A stretch of 8,735 nucleotides of DNA from Paracoccaceae bacterium (GCA_023260935.1 JALQTL010000307.1:1-8735), one strand, 5' to 3'. Positions 1-7,978 are shown, numbered from the stretch's first letter. Made by a program: numbers and translations. The notes: generated by a model from the sequence alone, not told the origin.

Positions 1-1075
1 CCTCCTCCTCGGTCACCTGCACGTCCAGATCGCCGCCGCCCACCCGCTGCGCCGCCCCCGCAAGCCTGCCCACGGGGCGCGACAGGCGTTCGGCAAACCA
101 CAAGCCCAGCCAGACCGCGGCAAGGATCAGGATGATGGCAAAGCCAAGGTAGATCAGACCGAAGTTGAACAGCACCCGGCCGCGTTCCGATTCAAGCTGG
201 TTATACAGCCGCACCGTTTCCTGCGTGTCATCCAGCAGCGAAAGCAACTGCCCGTCCACCACCCGGCTGACATAGAGGTAGCGGTCTGCAAAGGCATCCA
301 GATGCACCAGCGCGCGAAATTCGTTATTGGCCCAATCCTCGATGACGACGGGCCCCTCGGTCCGCGCGCGCGTCAGGTCTGCCGGTGCGGGCTGTTCGAA
401 ATCGAACAGATAGGACCGTTCCCCCCGGGTTTTCAGTTCTCCCGCCCCGTCGATCAGAAAGGCCTCCTTCAGGCCGCGCTGAACGGCCGACTGGCCCTGC
501 GTCAGCAGTGGGCGAAGCTGATCGTCCTGAAGAAAGAAGGTCGATTGCTTGGTGACGTTCAGGTAGTTGGCCAGCGCCTGCGCATCTTCGATCAGATCGT
601 CGCGGCTCTGCTTTTCATAGGCTTCGGCGGCGGAAAGCGATGTGCCCACGACAGAGCGGACACGGTCGGAGAACCAGCCCTCAAGCCCGATATTCACCGT
701 AAGAACGGCAAAGACGGCCACCAGAACCGTCGGCACCAACGCCACCAGCGCAAAGACGCCCGAAAGCCGCAGGTGCAACCGCGACCCGGCCGATTGGCTG
801 CGCCGGTCCGCCACCAGCCGCGCCACGCGCGCCAGAACCAGCGTGGCCACCACCAGCGTGTAGACAAGGTCCGCTAGCAGCACCAGCCGCAGCAAGGGGC
901 TGGCCGCCCCCTGATTGAACGGCCCCAGCGCCAGAAAGGTTGCCACCGCCAGCACGGGCCCCAGAAAGACCAGCCCAAAGGTCATGGCCGTCTGAACCCG
1001 GCGCTGCCGGCGAAGCCGCAGCAATCGGTCCCAGGCCACGCCGCCGGCGCCTGTGCTGAAACTGCGCTGCGCCAA
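1..1075 (-). CDS. ntrY: NtrY, nitrogen-regulation membrane sensor histidine kinase (N-terminal part, cut by window edge)
   Basis: Sensor kinase that normally pairs with the NtrX response regulator. The reading frame is open from the left edge up to the proposed start, giving 358 residues that end inside the HAMP domain, so the histidine-kinase and ATPase domains lie outside the window. Visible parts are three hydrophobic segments at about residues 30-51, 61-85 and 106-128, an extracytoplasmic sensing region at about 130-298, a fourth membrane segment at about 301-329 and a HAMP linker (SRPVGRLAG, then GGGDLDVQV). This four-segment N-terminus is typical of NtrY. The start is uncertain because no ATG lies in frame before residue 31, which is inside the first membrane segment. 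I chose the TTG at 1075 because AGGGA sits at 1083-1087 with a 7-nt spacer. A GTG at 1039 is the main alternative. The position downstream of ntrBC supports the name. Confidence 0.88.
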   Translation of the reverse strand, partial: MAQRSFSTGAGGVAWDRLLRLRRQRRVQTAMTFGLVFLGPVLAVATFLALGPFNQGAASPLLRLVLLADLVYTLVVATLVLARVARLVADRRSQSAGSRLHLRLSGVFALVALVPTVLVAVFAVLTVNIGLEGWFSDRVRSVVGTSLSAAEAYEKQSRDDLIEDAQALANYLNVTKQSTFFLQDDQLRPLLTQGQSAVQRGLKEAFLIDGAGELKTRGERSYLFDFEQPAPADLTRARTEGPVVIEDWANNEFRALVHLDAFADRYLYVSRVVDGQLLSLLDDTQETVRLYNQLESERGRVLFNFGLIYLGFAIILILAAVWLGLWFAERLSRPVGRLAGAAQRVGGGDLDVQVTEEE

Positions 1076-1082
1076 TTTCAAA

Positions 1083-1087
1083 TCCCT
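1083..1087 (-). promoter_or_regulatory. Ribosome binding site supporting a TTG start of ntrY
   Basis: On the minus strand AGGGA is followed by 7 nt and TTG (1075-1073). It decides the proposed ntrY start, because the frame has no upstream ATG or GTG between its stop (just past 1150) and this point. Two other in-frame TTG codons lie close by but have no matching purine run at normal spacing. Confidence 0.5.
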
Positions 1088-1092
1088 GATGT

Positions 1093-1113
1093 GGGCCCGC
1101 AATAATCGGGCCC
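1093..1113. repeat. Perfect inverted repeat between ntrC and ntrY
   Basis: The two arms gggcccg (1093-1099) and cgggccc (1107-1113) are perfectly complementary around a 7-nt AT-rich loop. The element lies within the 98-bp gap between the ntrC stop and the proposed ntrY start, 17 bp ahead of the TTG. It is not followed by a T-run on either strand, so it is not a standard intrinsic terminator. It could be a pause or RNA-processing hairpin in an ntrC-ntrY transcript, or it could affect access to the ntrY ribosome site. The structure is seen directly; the function is inference. Confidence 0.6.
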
Positions 1114-1173
1114 CTGCCCCATCCCGCGACCCGCCCGCAATGCGGCGTCGGTGTCACGACTGATGTTGCGCTT

Positions 1174-2541
1174 TTACATCAGCTTGCGCCGCCGAGTCAC
1201 GCGGATATCGAGATCGGTGATCTTTTTACGCAAGGTATTGCGGTTGATGCCCAGAAGATCGGCACATTTTGCCTGATTGCCCGCAGTGGCATCCAGCGCG
1301 ATTTCGATAAGCGGCAGTTCGACTTCCTTCAGAATCCGCTGGTAAACCCCGGCCGGGGGCAATTGGCCGCCGTGCAGATCGAAGTAGCGTTTCAGGTGCC
1401 GCGCCACGCTGGCCGAAAGCTTTTCGCCATCGCCCCCGCCGCGCAAGGGTTCCATCGCCGGCTGGTTGCCCAGAACCGATTCGACCTCTGCCCGGCTGAT
1501 TTCCACCTCGGTCGCGGTGACCATCAGGCGCTTCAGTGTATTTTCAAGCTGGCGCACATTGCCGGGCCAACTGTAGCTGCGCACCAGATCGCGCGCGTCA
1601 GGGGACAGCCGGCGCAGGTTTCCCGTCTCGCGCTCGCCCTTGGCAAGGAAGTGATCGGCCAGAAGCGGGATGTCATCCACCCGTTCGCGCAGCGACGGCA
1701 CATGCAGCGTGACGCCCGACAGGCGGTAATACAGATCCTGCCGGAAGGTGCCCGATTCCATGCGCTGCGAAAGATCGACCTGACTGGTCGCCATCACCCG
1801 GGGCGCGCTGTCGCCCATCATGTCCAGCAGACGCACGATCCGGGCCTGTGCATCCTCGTCATAATCGGCCACTTCGTCAAAGACGATGCTGCCGCCCCTG
1901 GCCCGCTGCAACAGGCTCGATGGCCCGTCGACGCCCTGAAGGTCAGAGGCCTGCGCCACCACGAAGGGCGCGGTGCGCCGGTCGGAAAAATCGTGGATCG
2001 CGCGGGCGATCAGGCTTTTGCCCGTGCCGCTTTCGCCGGTGATCAACACCGCCAGATCGGTATTCATCACCCGCGCGACAAGCCGATACAGCGCCTGCAT
2101 CGCCGGGGTGCGGCCCACCAGAGGCAGGTCATCGCCCGCCTCGCGCGGGGGGATGACCGCCGCCTTCGGCATCCGCCGTTTCTGTTCCAGCGCCTTGGCC
2201 GACCGTTTCATCAGATCGGGCAGGTCAAAGGGTTTGGGCAAATAATCAAACGCTTCCGCCTCGGCCGCCTGAATTGCCGTCATGATGGTATTCTGGGCCG
2301 AGATCACGATGACGGGCAGGCCCGGCCGCATCTTGCCGATGCGGGGCAAGGCATCCAGCCCATTGCCATCGGGCATGATGACATCGGAAATCACCAGATC
2401 GCCCTTGCCCTCTTCCACCCAGCGCATCAGCGTCATCAGGGAAGAGGTGGCATGCACCTTGCATCCCGCCCGCGTCAGGGCCTGTGTCAGCACGGTTCGG
2501 ATCGTGCGGTCGTCATCTGCCACCAGAACGGTGCCGTCCAT
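1174..2541 (-). CDS. ntrC: NtrC, nitrogen regulation response regulator (Rhodobacter type, no GAFTGA loop)
   Basis: DNA-binding response regulator of nitrogen control, phosphorylated by NtrB; 455 residues. The receiver domain (about 1-118) has the acidic pair D10/D11, phosphoacceptor D53 (ISDVIMPDG), S81 and K103. The AAA+ domain (about 138-365) has Walker A GESGTGKS (169-176) and a Walker-B-like GGSIVFDEV (216-224), plus the late WPGNVRQLEN segment. The Fis-type helix-turn-helix lies at about 412-450 (NQAKCADLLGINRNTLRKK). Between the FVVAQA stretch (about 193) and Walker B only about 20 residues remain, and the ESELFGHEKGAFTGA segment of sigma54 activators is absent. Rhodobacter capsulatus NtrC is known to lack this loop and to activate the sigma70 polymerase, so the same mode is inferred here. 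The ATG shares one base with the ntrB TGA and has GGAG about 8 nt upstream. The stop is TAA at 1174-1176. Confidence 0.96.
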   Translation of the reverse strand: MDGTVLVADDDRTIRTVLTQALTRAGCKVHATSSLMTLMRWVEEGKGDLVISDVIMPDGNGLDALPRIGKMRPGLPVIVISAQNTIMTAIQAAEAEAFDYLPKPFDLPDLMKRSAKALEQKRRMPKAAVIPPREAGDDLPLVGRTPAMQALYRLVARVMNTDLAVLITGESGTGKSLIARAIHDFSDRRTAPFVVAQASDLQGVDGPSSLLQRARGGSIVFDEVADYDEDAQARIVRLLDMMGDSAPRVMATSQVDLSQRMESGTFRQDLYYRLSGVTLHVPSLRERVDDIPLLADHFLAKGERETGNLRRLSPDARDLVRSYSWPGNVRQLENTLKRLMVTATEVEISRAEVESVLGNQPAMEPLRGGGDGEKLSASVARHLKRYFDLHGGQLPPAGVYQRILKEVELPLIEIALDATAGNQAKCADLLGINRNTLRKKITDLDIRVTRRRKLM

Positions 2542-3631
2542 CAGTCAGCCTCCATGGTCTTCGGGGCCACGGGCAAGGAAACGCGAAAGACGGTGCGGCC
2601 GGGCACCGAATCCACCTGTATCCAGCCTTCGTGGTCGGAAATGATTTTCGAGACGAGCGCCAACCCAAGCCCGGTGCCGTTTTCGCGGCCCGAGACGAAG
2701 GGTTCAAAGATCTCATTGGCGATTTCCGGAGAGATGCCGGGGCCGTCATCGATGATTTCGATGTTCAGCGGCAGAACCGAAGGCCCGCCCTGCTTGCGCC
2801 GCAGCCGCAGCGACAGGTCATAGAAGGTGTGCAGCCGGATCGTCCCCCCCGAGGTGCGGCAGGCCTCGGCCGCGTTCTTGATCAGGTTCAGAAACACCTG
2901 CATCAATTGGTCGGGGTCGGCGAATGTGGGCGGCAGCGACGGGTCATAATCCTCGATGATCTGCATATGGGCGGCAAAGCCCATCAGCGCGGATTTGCGC
3001 GCCCGGTCCAGCGCATCGTGGATATTGACCGCGCGCCGTTCGGGCGGGCGCAGATTGCCGAACTGTTCCACCTGTTCCAGCAGCTTCACGATGCGGCGCG
3101 TTTCCTCGACGATCAGATCGGTCATCTCGCGGTCTTCGGCGCTCAGGCTCATCGACAAAAGCTGTGCGGCGCCGGAAATGCCGGCCAGCGGGTTCTTGAT
3201 CTCATGCGCCAGCATCTCGGCCATGCCGATCGCCGATTTCGCAGCCGACTTGACGCTCATCGAGCGGCCCAGCCTGTCGGCAATATCGCGCGGGTTCATC
3301 AGAAGCATGACGAAATCGGCATTGTCATGCATGGGGGCGATCTGAAGGTTGCACTGCACCGGGGCGCGTTCGCCGGTGGTAACATCGACATCGTTGATGA
3401 AGATCGGCGACTGGTTCGCCCGGGCGCGGGCCAATGCCTCTTCCATCGGCGCGTCGATTGCCAGCCGGTCAAAGGCGGGCTGGCCGATCAGGGCCTTGCT
3501 GGACAGGTTCAGAAAGATCTCGCCCGCGGGGTTCACTTCGGTGATGCGGCCATCGGGCCCGATCAGGATGGCGGGGATGGGCAGGCTGGCCCAGATCACC
3601 CCCGGCACCGGATAGGGCATGCGATAGGGGT

Positions 3632-3635
<4 letters not shown>
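2541..3635 (-). CDS. ntrB: NtrB, nitrogen regulation sensor histidine kinase
   Basis: Cytoplasmic PAS-containing histidine kinase/phosphatase that sets the phosphorylation state of NtrC, in the known family under control of PII proteins; 364 residues. A PAS-like sensor occupies about residues 10-115 (PAILIGPDGRITEVNPAGE). The HisKA helix carries phosphoacceptor H144 in LAHEIKNPLAG. The ATPase domain has the N-box FLNLIKNAAEA (N250, N254), the G1 box IDDGPGI (about 295-301) and the G2 box NGTGLGLALV (319-328). There are no membrane segments, as expected for NtrB and unlike NtrY. The frame stays open upstream to about 4166, but that part is only the shadow of dusB. MNPYR at 3635 is the right start because its ATG overlaps the dusB TGA in an ATGA arrangement and an AAAGG sequence lies 7 nt upstream. 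The stop overlaps the ntrC ATG by one base, so translation is probably coupled. Confidence 0.96.
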
Positions 3636-4624
<989 letters not shown>

Positions 4625-4632
4625 TTGCCTAA

Positions 4633-4637
4633 TCCTT
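4633..4637 (-). promoter_or_regulatory. Ribosome binding site supporting the TTG start of dusB
   Basis: On the minus strand AAGGA is followed by 8 nt and TTG at 4624-4622. No ATG or GTG in the dusB frame lies between the upstream in-frame TAG and conserved coding sequence, so this site fixes a TTG start. A weak start codon would keep expression of dusB, and of the coupled ntrBC genes, low. Confidence 0.65.
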
Positions 4638-4681
4638 GTGCGCCTGGGGTCCAGCTAACCCTGTCCGGCCGAGATAACAAA

Positions 4682-4699
4682 TTCACAACCGCCCGTGAA
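4682..4699. promoter_or_regulatory. Possible second, weaker inverted repeat (TTCAC-N8-GTGAA) upstream of dusB
   Basis: Arms TTCAC (4682-4686) and GTGAA (4695-4699) are separated by 8 bases. The centre lies about 35 bp from the strong palindrome at 4715-4737, on the dusB side. Rhodobacter NtrC is reported to bind paired sites, so this could be a partner half, but five-base arms arise by chance fairly often. The assignment is weak. Confidence 0.2.
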
Positions 4700-4714
4700 C
4701 GTCTGAAAAACCGG

Positions 4715-4737
4715 CAATGCACAAAAATTGTGCATTG
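4715..4737. promoter_or_regulatory. Candidate NtrC-binding operator in the dusB/ispDF divergent region
   Basis: A perfect inverted repeat with 10-bp arms (CAATGCACAA and TTGTGCATTG) and a 3-bp AAA centre. Its 17-bp core TGCACAAAAATTGTGCA matches the general NtrC box TGCACC-N5-GGTGCA at 10 of 12 fixed positions with the exact spacing. It is also flanked by CCGGCA (4711-4716, overlapping the left arm by two bases) and TGCCGG (4739-4744). It lies 91 bp before the dusB start codon and 67 bp before the ispDF start codon, so one site could serve both promoters. The first operon encodes NtrB and NtrC, which makes autoregulation the natural reading. The palindrome is seen directly; NtrC as its ligand is inferred. 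I could not identify convincing -35/-10 boxes for either direction. Confidence 0.6.
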
Positions 4738-4804
4738 ATGCCGGATTTCTCGCCACGTTGCGCAAGACGGCCCCCTGCATTAATCAATGACGCATGAGGT
4801 TTCC

Positions 4805-5926
4805 ATGACCACCGCCGCCATCATCGTTGCCGCAGGCCGGGGCACCCGGGCCGGGGGGGATTTGCCAAAGCAGTGGCAGATGCTGTCCGGCATGCCGGTG
4901 CTGGCCCATACCATCGCCGCGCTGCAAGGCCAGGTCGATCTGCTGGTGCTGGTCATCAACCCGGCTGACCGGGCACGGGCCGAAGACTTTGGCCTGCCGC
5001 TTGTCGAGGGTGGAGAGACCCGGGCGCAATCGGTGCGCAATGCGCTGGAATGGCTGGCGGACAAGGGCATCACCCGGGTTCTGGTGCATGACGGCGCGCG
5101 CCCCTTGCTGCCGCGCGCGGTGACAGCCCGTGTGCTGGCGGCGCTGGAAGATCACCCCGCCGCGGCCCCTGCCCTGCCGGTGACCGATGCACTGTGGCGC
5201 GGGGCTGAACGGGTGGAAGGCACGGCAGACCGGACCGGCCTGTGGCGGGCGCAGACCCCGCAGGGGTTTCGCTTCGATGCCATCCTTGCCGCCCATCGGG
5301 CCCATGCCGGCGAAGCTGCCGATGATGTAGAGGTGGCGCGCGCGGCAGGGCTTGCAGTTGCCATCGTGGCGGGCGACGAAGATAATCTGAAACTGACCTT
5401 TCCCGGCGATTTCGCGCGGGCCGAGGCAATCCTGAAGGGACGCGGCATGGATATCCGCTTGGGCAACGGCTTTGACGTGCATGCCTTTGCACCGGGGGAT
5501 CACGTCTGGCTTTGCGGGGTGAAAGTGGCGCACAGCTCTGCGCTTCTGGGCCATTCCGATGCCGATGTGGGCATGCATGCGCTGACCGATGCCATCTATG
5601 GCGCCCTTGCCGAAGGCGATATCGGCGTGCATTTCCCCCCCAGCGACCCGCAATGGAAGGGGGCGGAAAGCCATATCTTCCTGCGTCACGCCATGGGCCG
5701 GGTGGCAGCGCGCGGTTTTGTTCTGGCCAATTGCGATGTGACGCTGATCTGCGAACGCCCCAAGATCGGACCGCATCAGGGGGCCATGCGGGCGGCGCTT
5801 GGCGCGATCATGGGGGTCGATGTGGACAGGATCAGCGTCAAGGCCACCACCTCGGAACGGCTTGGCTTCACGGGGCGCGAGGAAGGGATCGCCGCCATGG
5901 CCACCGCCGCGCTGGTGCGGGCATGA
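4805..5926 (+). CDS. ispDF: Bifunctional IspD/IspF: MEP cytidylyltransferase and MEcPP synthase
   Basis: Fusion of two enzymes of the MEP isoprenoid pathway: 2-C-methyl-D-erythritol 4-phosphate cytidylyltransferase and 2-C-methyl-D-erythritol 2,4-cyclodiphosphate synthase; 373 residues. The IspD half (about 1-213) has the CTP loop VAAGRGTRAGGDLPKQW (8-24), VHDGARP (94-100), RAQTPQGF (148-155) and LKLTFPGD (195-202). The IspF half (about 215-373) begins MDIRLGNGFDVHAF with metal ligands D224 and H226, then GHSDADVGMHALTDA with H258, GDIG (271-274) and the terminal KATTSERLGFTGREEGI. Such fusions are common in alphaproteobacteria. An in-frame ATG lies at 4787, but ATG 4805 has TGAGG 5 nt upstream and gives the usual short N-terminus, so I chose it. 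It heads an operon with pgpA and pncC and is divergent from dusB. Confidence 0.96.
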   Translation: MTTAAIIVAAGRGTRAGGDLPKQWQMLSGMPVLAHTIAALQGQVDLLVLVINPADRARAEDFGLPLVEGGETRAQSVRNALEWLADKGITRVLVHDGARPLLPRAVTARVLAALEDHPAAAPALPVTDALWRGAERVEGTADRTGLWRAQTPQGFRFDAILAAHRAHAGEAADDVEVARAAGLAVAIVAGDEDNLKLTFPGDFARAEAILKGRGMDIRLGNGFDVHAFAPGDHVWLCGVKVAHSSALLGHSDADVGMHALTDAIYGALAEGDIGVHFPPSDPQWKGAESHIFLRHAMGRVAARGFVLANCDVTLICERPKIGPHQGAMRAALGAIMGVDVDRISVKATTSERLGFTGREEGIAAMATAALVRA

Positions 5927-6420
5927 TCCGCGCCATCACCACCTTTGGCTATGTCGGCCTTCTGCGCCCCGCGCCGGGCACATGGGGCAGTGCCGCAGCC
6001 ATCGCCACCGGGCTGCTGATCGATCATGTCCTGGGTTTCCCGGCGCTGGTTCTGGCCACGCTGGCGGTGACGGCGCTTGGCTTCTGGGCCTGCGGTCAGG
6101 CCCTGCGCGACCGCCCCGGCGAAGACCCGGGAGAGATCGTCATCGATGAGGTGGCCGGGCAATGGCTGGCCCTGCTGTTTCCCGCCGCCGCCTTCTGGTC
6201 TCGCGGGATGGAGGGGTGGTGGCTTGCGGCCTATCCGGGCTGGGTGGCGGCTTTCCTGTTCTTCCGGTTGTTCGATATCTGGAAACCCTGGTTGGTGGGC
6301 CGGGCCGACCGCCGGGGCGATGCGCCGGGGGTGATGCTGGATGATCTTTGGGCGGGCCTTTTCGCGGGGATACTGACGATCGTTGCCGCGGGCCTTGCGC
6401 ATGGGGTGCTGATGCGATGA
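5923..6420 (+). CDS. pgpA: Phosphatidylglycerophosphatase A
   Basis: Inner-membrane phosphatase that converts phosphatidylglycerophosphate to phosphatidylglycerol in phospholipid synthesis; 165 residues, normal for PgpA. Motifs are APGTWGS (17-23), the acidic signature DPGEIVIDEVAGQW (68-81), FRLFDIWKPW (114-123) and GVMLDDLWAG (136-145). Hydrophobic segments lie at about 24-60, 81-92, 104-118 and 143-162. The frame is open well upstream inside ispDF, but the true start is the ATG overlapping the ispDF stop codon (ATGA). The same type of overlap joins it to the next gene, so the three are probably translated in a coupled way. Confidence 0.94.
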   Translation: MIRAITTFGYVGLLRPAPGTWGSAAAIATGLLIDHVLGFPALVLATLAVTALGFWACGQALRDRPGEDPGEIVIDEVAGQWLALLFPAAAFWSRGMEGWWLAAYPGWVAAFLFFRLFDIWKPWLVGRADRRGDAPGVMLDDLWAGLFAGILTIVAAGLAHGVLMR

Positions 6421-6887
6421 CGAAGCCGGCCGATGTGCTTGACCTTGCCCGCAGGGCAGGCGTGATGATCGCCACCGCCGAAAGCTGCACCGGCGGGATG
6501 ATTGCTGCCGCGCTGACGGATGTGCCGGGGTCATCCGATGTCTTTGACCGCGGCTTTGTCACCTATTCCAACGCGGCCAAGTTGCAGATGCTGGGGGTGC
6601 GCCCGGAAACGCTGGACCAGCACGGCGCGGTTAGCGAGATGGTGGCGCGCGAAATGGCGGGGGGCGCCTTGCAGCGCTCTGGCGCGGGGGTGGCGGTGGC
6701 GGTGACGGGCATCGCCGGCCCCGGCGGATCAGAGTTCAAGCCCGAAGGCCGGGTCTGCTTTGGCCTTGCCACCCCTGACCGAACGATCACCGAAACGGTT
6801 GACTTCGGGGCCATCGGCCGGGCCGAGGTGCGGGCGGCCACCGTGCGCCATGCGCTTGAACTTCTTGCGCGCTCGCTGCGCGATTGA
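6417..6887 (+). CDS. pncC: CinA C-terminal domain protein, probable nicotinamide-nucleotide amidohydrolase (PncC)
   Basis: Stand-alone CinA C-terminal domain of 156 residues; it lacks the N-terminal molybdopterin-binding-like domain of full-length CinA. In characterised relatives (PncC) this domain deamidates nicotinamide mononucleotide to nicotinate mononucleotide in pyridine-nucleotide recycling. Family motifs are TAESCTGG (20-27), GFVTYSNAAK (46-55), AVSEMVAREMAGGA (71-84) and AVTGIAGPGG (95-104). The ATG overlaps the pgpA TGA as ATGA. This is the last gene of the ispDF-pgpA-pncC run and its stop faces a convergent cytochrome gene. The family is certain. The exact reaction rests on homology, and some members are annotated only as competence/damage-inducible CinA-like. 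Confidence 0.9.
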   Translation: MTKPADVLDLARRAGVMIATAESCTGGMIAAALTDVPGSSDVFDRGFVTYSNAAKLQMLGVRPETLDQHGAVSEMVAREMAGGALQRSGAGVAVAVTGIAGPGGSEFKPEGRVCFGLATPDRTITETVDFGAIGRAEVRAATVRHALELLARSLRD

Positions 6888-6952
6888 CCTTTTGCACCCT
6901 TACGGCGGGAAACCGGCCGATAATCGCCCGGAAATCAGACGCGTCCGGACTT

Positions 6953-6971
6953 GCCCGCATGGCCATCGGGC
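6953..6971. terminator. Weak hairpin in the convergent gap between pncC and the cytochrome gene
   Basis: GCCCG (6953-6957) and CGGGC (6967-6971) can pair, and the interior ATGGCCAT is itself self-complementary, so the stretch is nearly a perfect palindrome with one bulged C. It lies in the 110-bp gap between two convergent stop codons, where a bidirectional terminator would be expected. There is no T-run on either side, so it is a poor match to an intrinsic terminator and may be chance. Confidence 0.2.
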
Positions 6972-6997
6972 TATCTCCGTGACCAATCGGCCCCCCG

Positions 6998-7888
6998 TCA
7001 TTGCACGGGCGGCACTTTTTTCAGATAGGCGGCTATGGCGCGGCGGTCTTCTTCGGGCAGGCGGGACATGTTTTCCACCACATGCGCCATGTGCCCGCCA
7101 ACCGAATCATATTCCGGCGTGAAGCCGCTGGTCAGGTATTCCACGATCTCGTCTTCGGACCATGTCAGCTTGGCGGGGGTGATATTGGGCACGCTGCCCG
7201 GCCCGGAGGGATTGGGCGCCCCGGCCAGCCAGCGGGTGACATCCAGCCCGCCAAGCGCATCGCGCGGGGTGTGGCATTCGCCGCAATGGGCCAGCGCCTC
7301 GGCGATATAGCGGCCGCGGATCTCGGCTTCGGTCGCCACGTCGGTCACCACGAAATCGGGCTGCATGTTCAGGAACTTCCAGCCACCCAGATTGCGCCGG
7401 ATGTTGAAGGGAAAGGCCACCTGATGCGGCTGGCTGGGGGTGGCATCGGCGGGCAGCGTCATCACATAGGCATAAAGATCGGCCATGTCTTGCGGCGTCA
7501 TCCGCTGATAGGACCAATAGGGCAACACGGGAAAGTAATGCGCCCCTTTGGGCGAGATGCCGTGCTGCACCGCATTGGCCAGATCGCGCAACGACCACTT
7601 CCCGATACCCGCGTCAGGATCGGAAGAGATGTTCGGGGCAAGGAAGGTGCCGAAGGCAGAGGGAAAACTTTGCCCGCCGGCAAGCAGCGGCGGATCCGCC
7701 GGGCCCGCGCCCGGGGCGGTGTGGCAAGAGGCGCAGCCCGCAGCAACAAAGACCGTCTTTCCCGCCACCGGATCGCCCGAGAGGCCCGCCAGATCTTCGC
7801 CCGAACTGCCGTGGGGCATGGTGATCAGCCAGTAGCTTGCCAGACCGACCAGCGCGGCCGACAGCATCAGCATTCCAAGTCGCCGCAT
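6998..7888 (-). CDS. Membrane-anchored diheme cytochrome c
   Basis: Two-domain class I c-type cytochrome of 296 residues for periplasmic electron transfer. Residues 5-23 form a single hydrophobic segment after MRR, acting as an uncleaved anchor or signal peptide, so the rest is periplasmic. Heme-binding motifs are CASCH (52-56) and CGECH (202-206). Likely axial methionines are M130 or M134 for the first heme and M267 or M274 for the second. The layout resembles cytochrome subunits of membrane dehydrogenases such as gluconate or alcohol dehydrogenase, but those usually carry three hemes, and no dehydrogenase gene is adjacent. The partner is therefore unknown. I chose ATG 7888 over the preceding TTG 7891 because GGAGGG (7896-7901) is then 7 nt upstream. 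The gene is convergent with pncC and lies 109 bp downstream of the small membrane-protein gene. Confidence 0.9.
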   Translation of the reverse strand: MRRLGMLMLSAALVGLASYWLITMPHGSSGEDLAGLSGDPVAGKTVFVAAGCASCHTAPGAGPADPPLLAGGQSFPSAFGTFLAPNISSDPDAGIGKWSLRDLANAVQHGISPKGAHYFPVLPYWSYQRMTPQDMADLYAYVMTLPADATPSQPHQVAFPFNIRRNLGGWKFLNMQPDFVVTDVATEAEIRGRYIAEALAHCGECHTPRDALGGLDVTRWLAGAPNPSGPGSVPNITPAKLTWSEDEIVEYLTSGFTPEYDSVGGHMAHVVENMSRLPEEDRRAIAAYLKKVPPVQ

Positions 7889-7978
7889 CAACCGGCCCTC
7901 CGTTGCCTGTTCGCAAGCCCATGGTAGCGCGGTAAAAGGCTTTTGGCACGTCTTGCTTGGCCGGCTGCGTCGCAGGCG

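Noticed and set aside
681..1157. Minus-strand open frame of 158 codons starting at GTG 1157
   Set aside because: It overlaps the ntrY frame, which shows clear membrane segments and NtrY-like sequence. The alternative translation is Gly/Ala/Arg-rich with no domain, so it is a frame shadow and not the NtrY N-terminus.
1363..2823. Long plus-strand open frame opposite ntrC and ntrB (486 codons)
   Set aside because: It is a third-position GC shadow of two well-identified minus-strand genes. Its translation is rich in His, Arg, Gln and Pro with no recognisable domain.
4758..4786. Possible sigma70 promoter for ispDF (TTGCGC, 17 bp, TAATCA)
   Set aside because: The -35 is moderate and the -10 matches TATAAT poorly; it would give a leader of only about 10 nt. 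The support is too weak to list.
4787..4804. Upstream in-frame ATG of ispDF at 4787
   Set aside because: It has no visible ribosome site and adds six residues (MTHEVS) that look untypical. ATG 4805 has TGAGG at good spacing.
4784..5776. Minus-strand open frame of 330 codons opposite ispDF
   Set aside because: It is antisense to an unmistakable IspD-IspF fusion and has the composition of a shadow frame.
7942..7952. AAAAGGCTTTT palindrome upstream of the cytochrome gene
   Set aside because: Five-base AT arms with a single central base are too short to support an operator or terminator.
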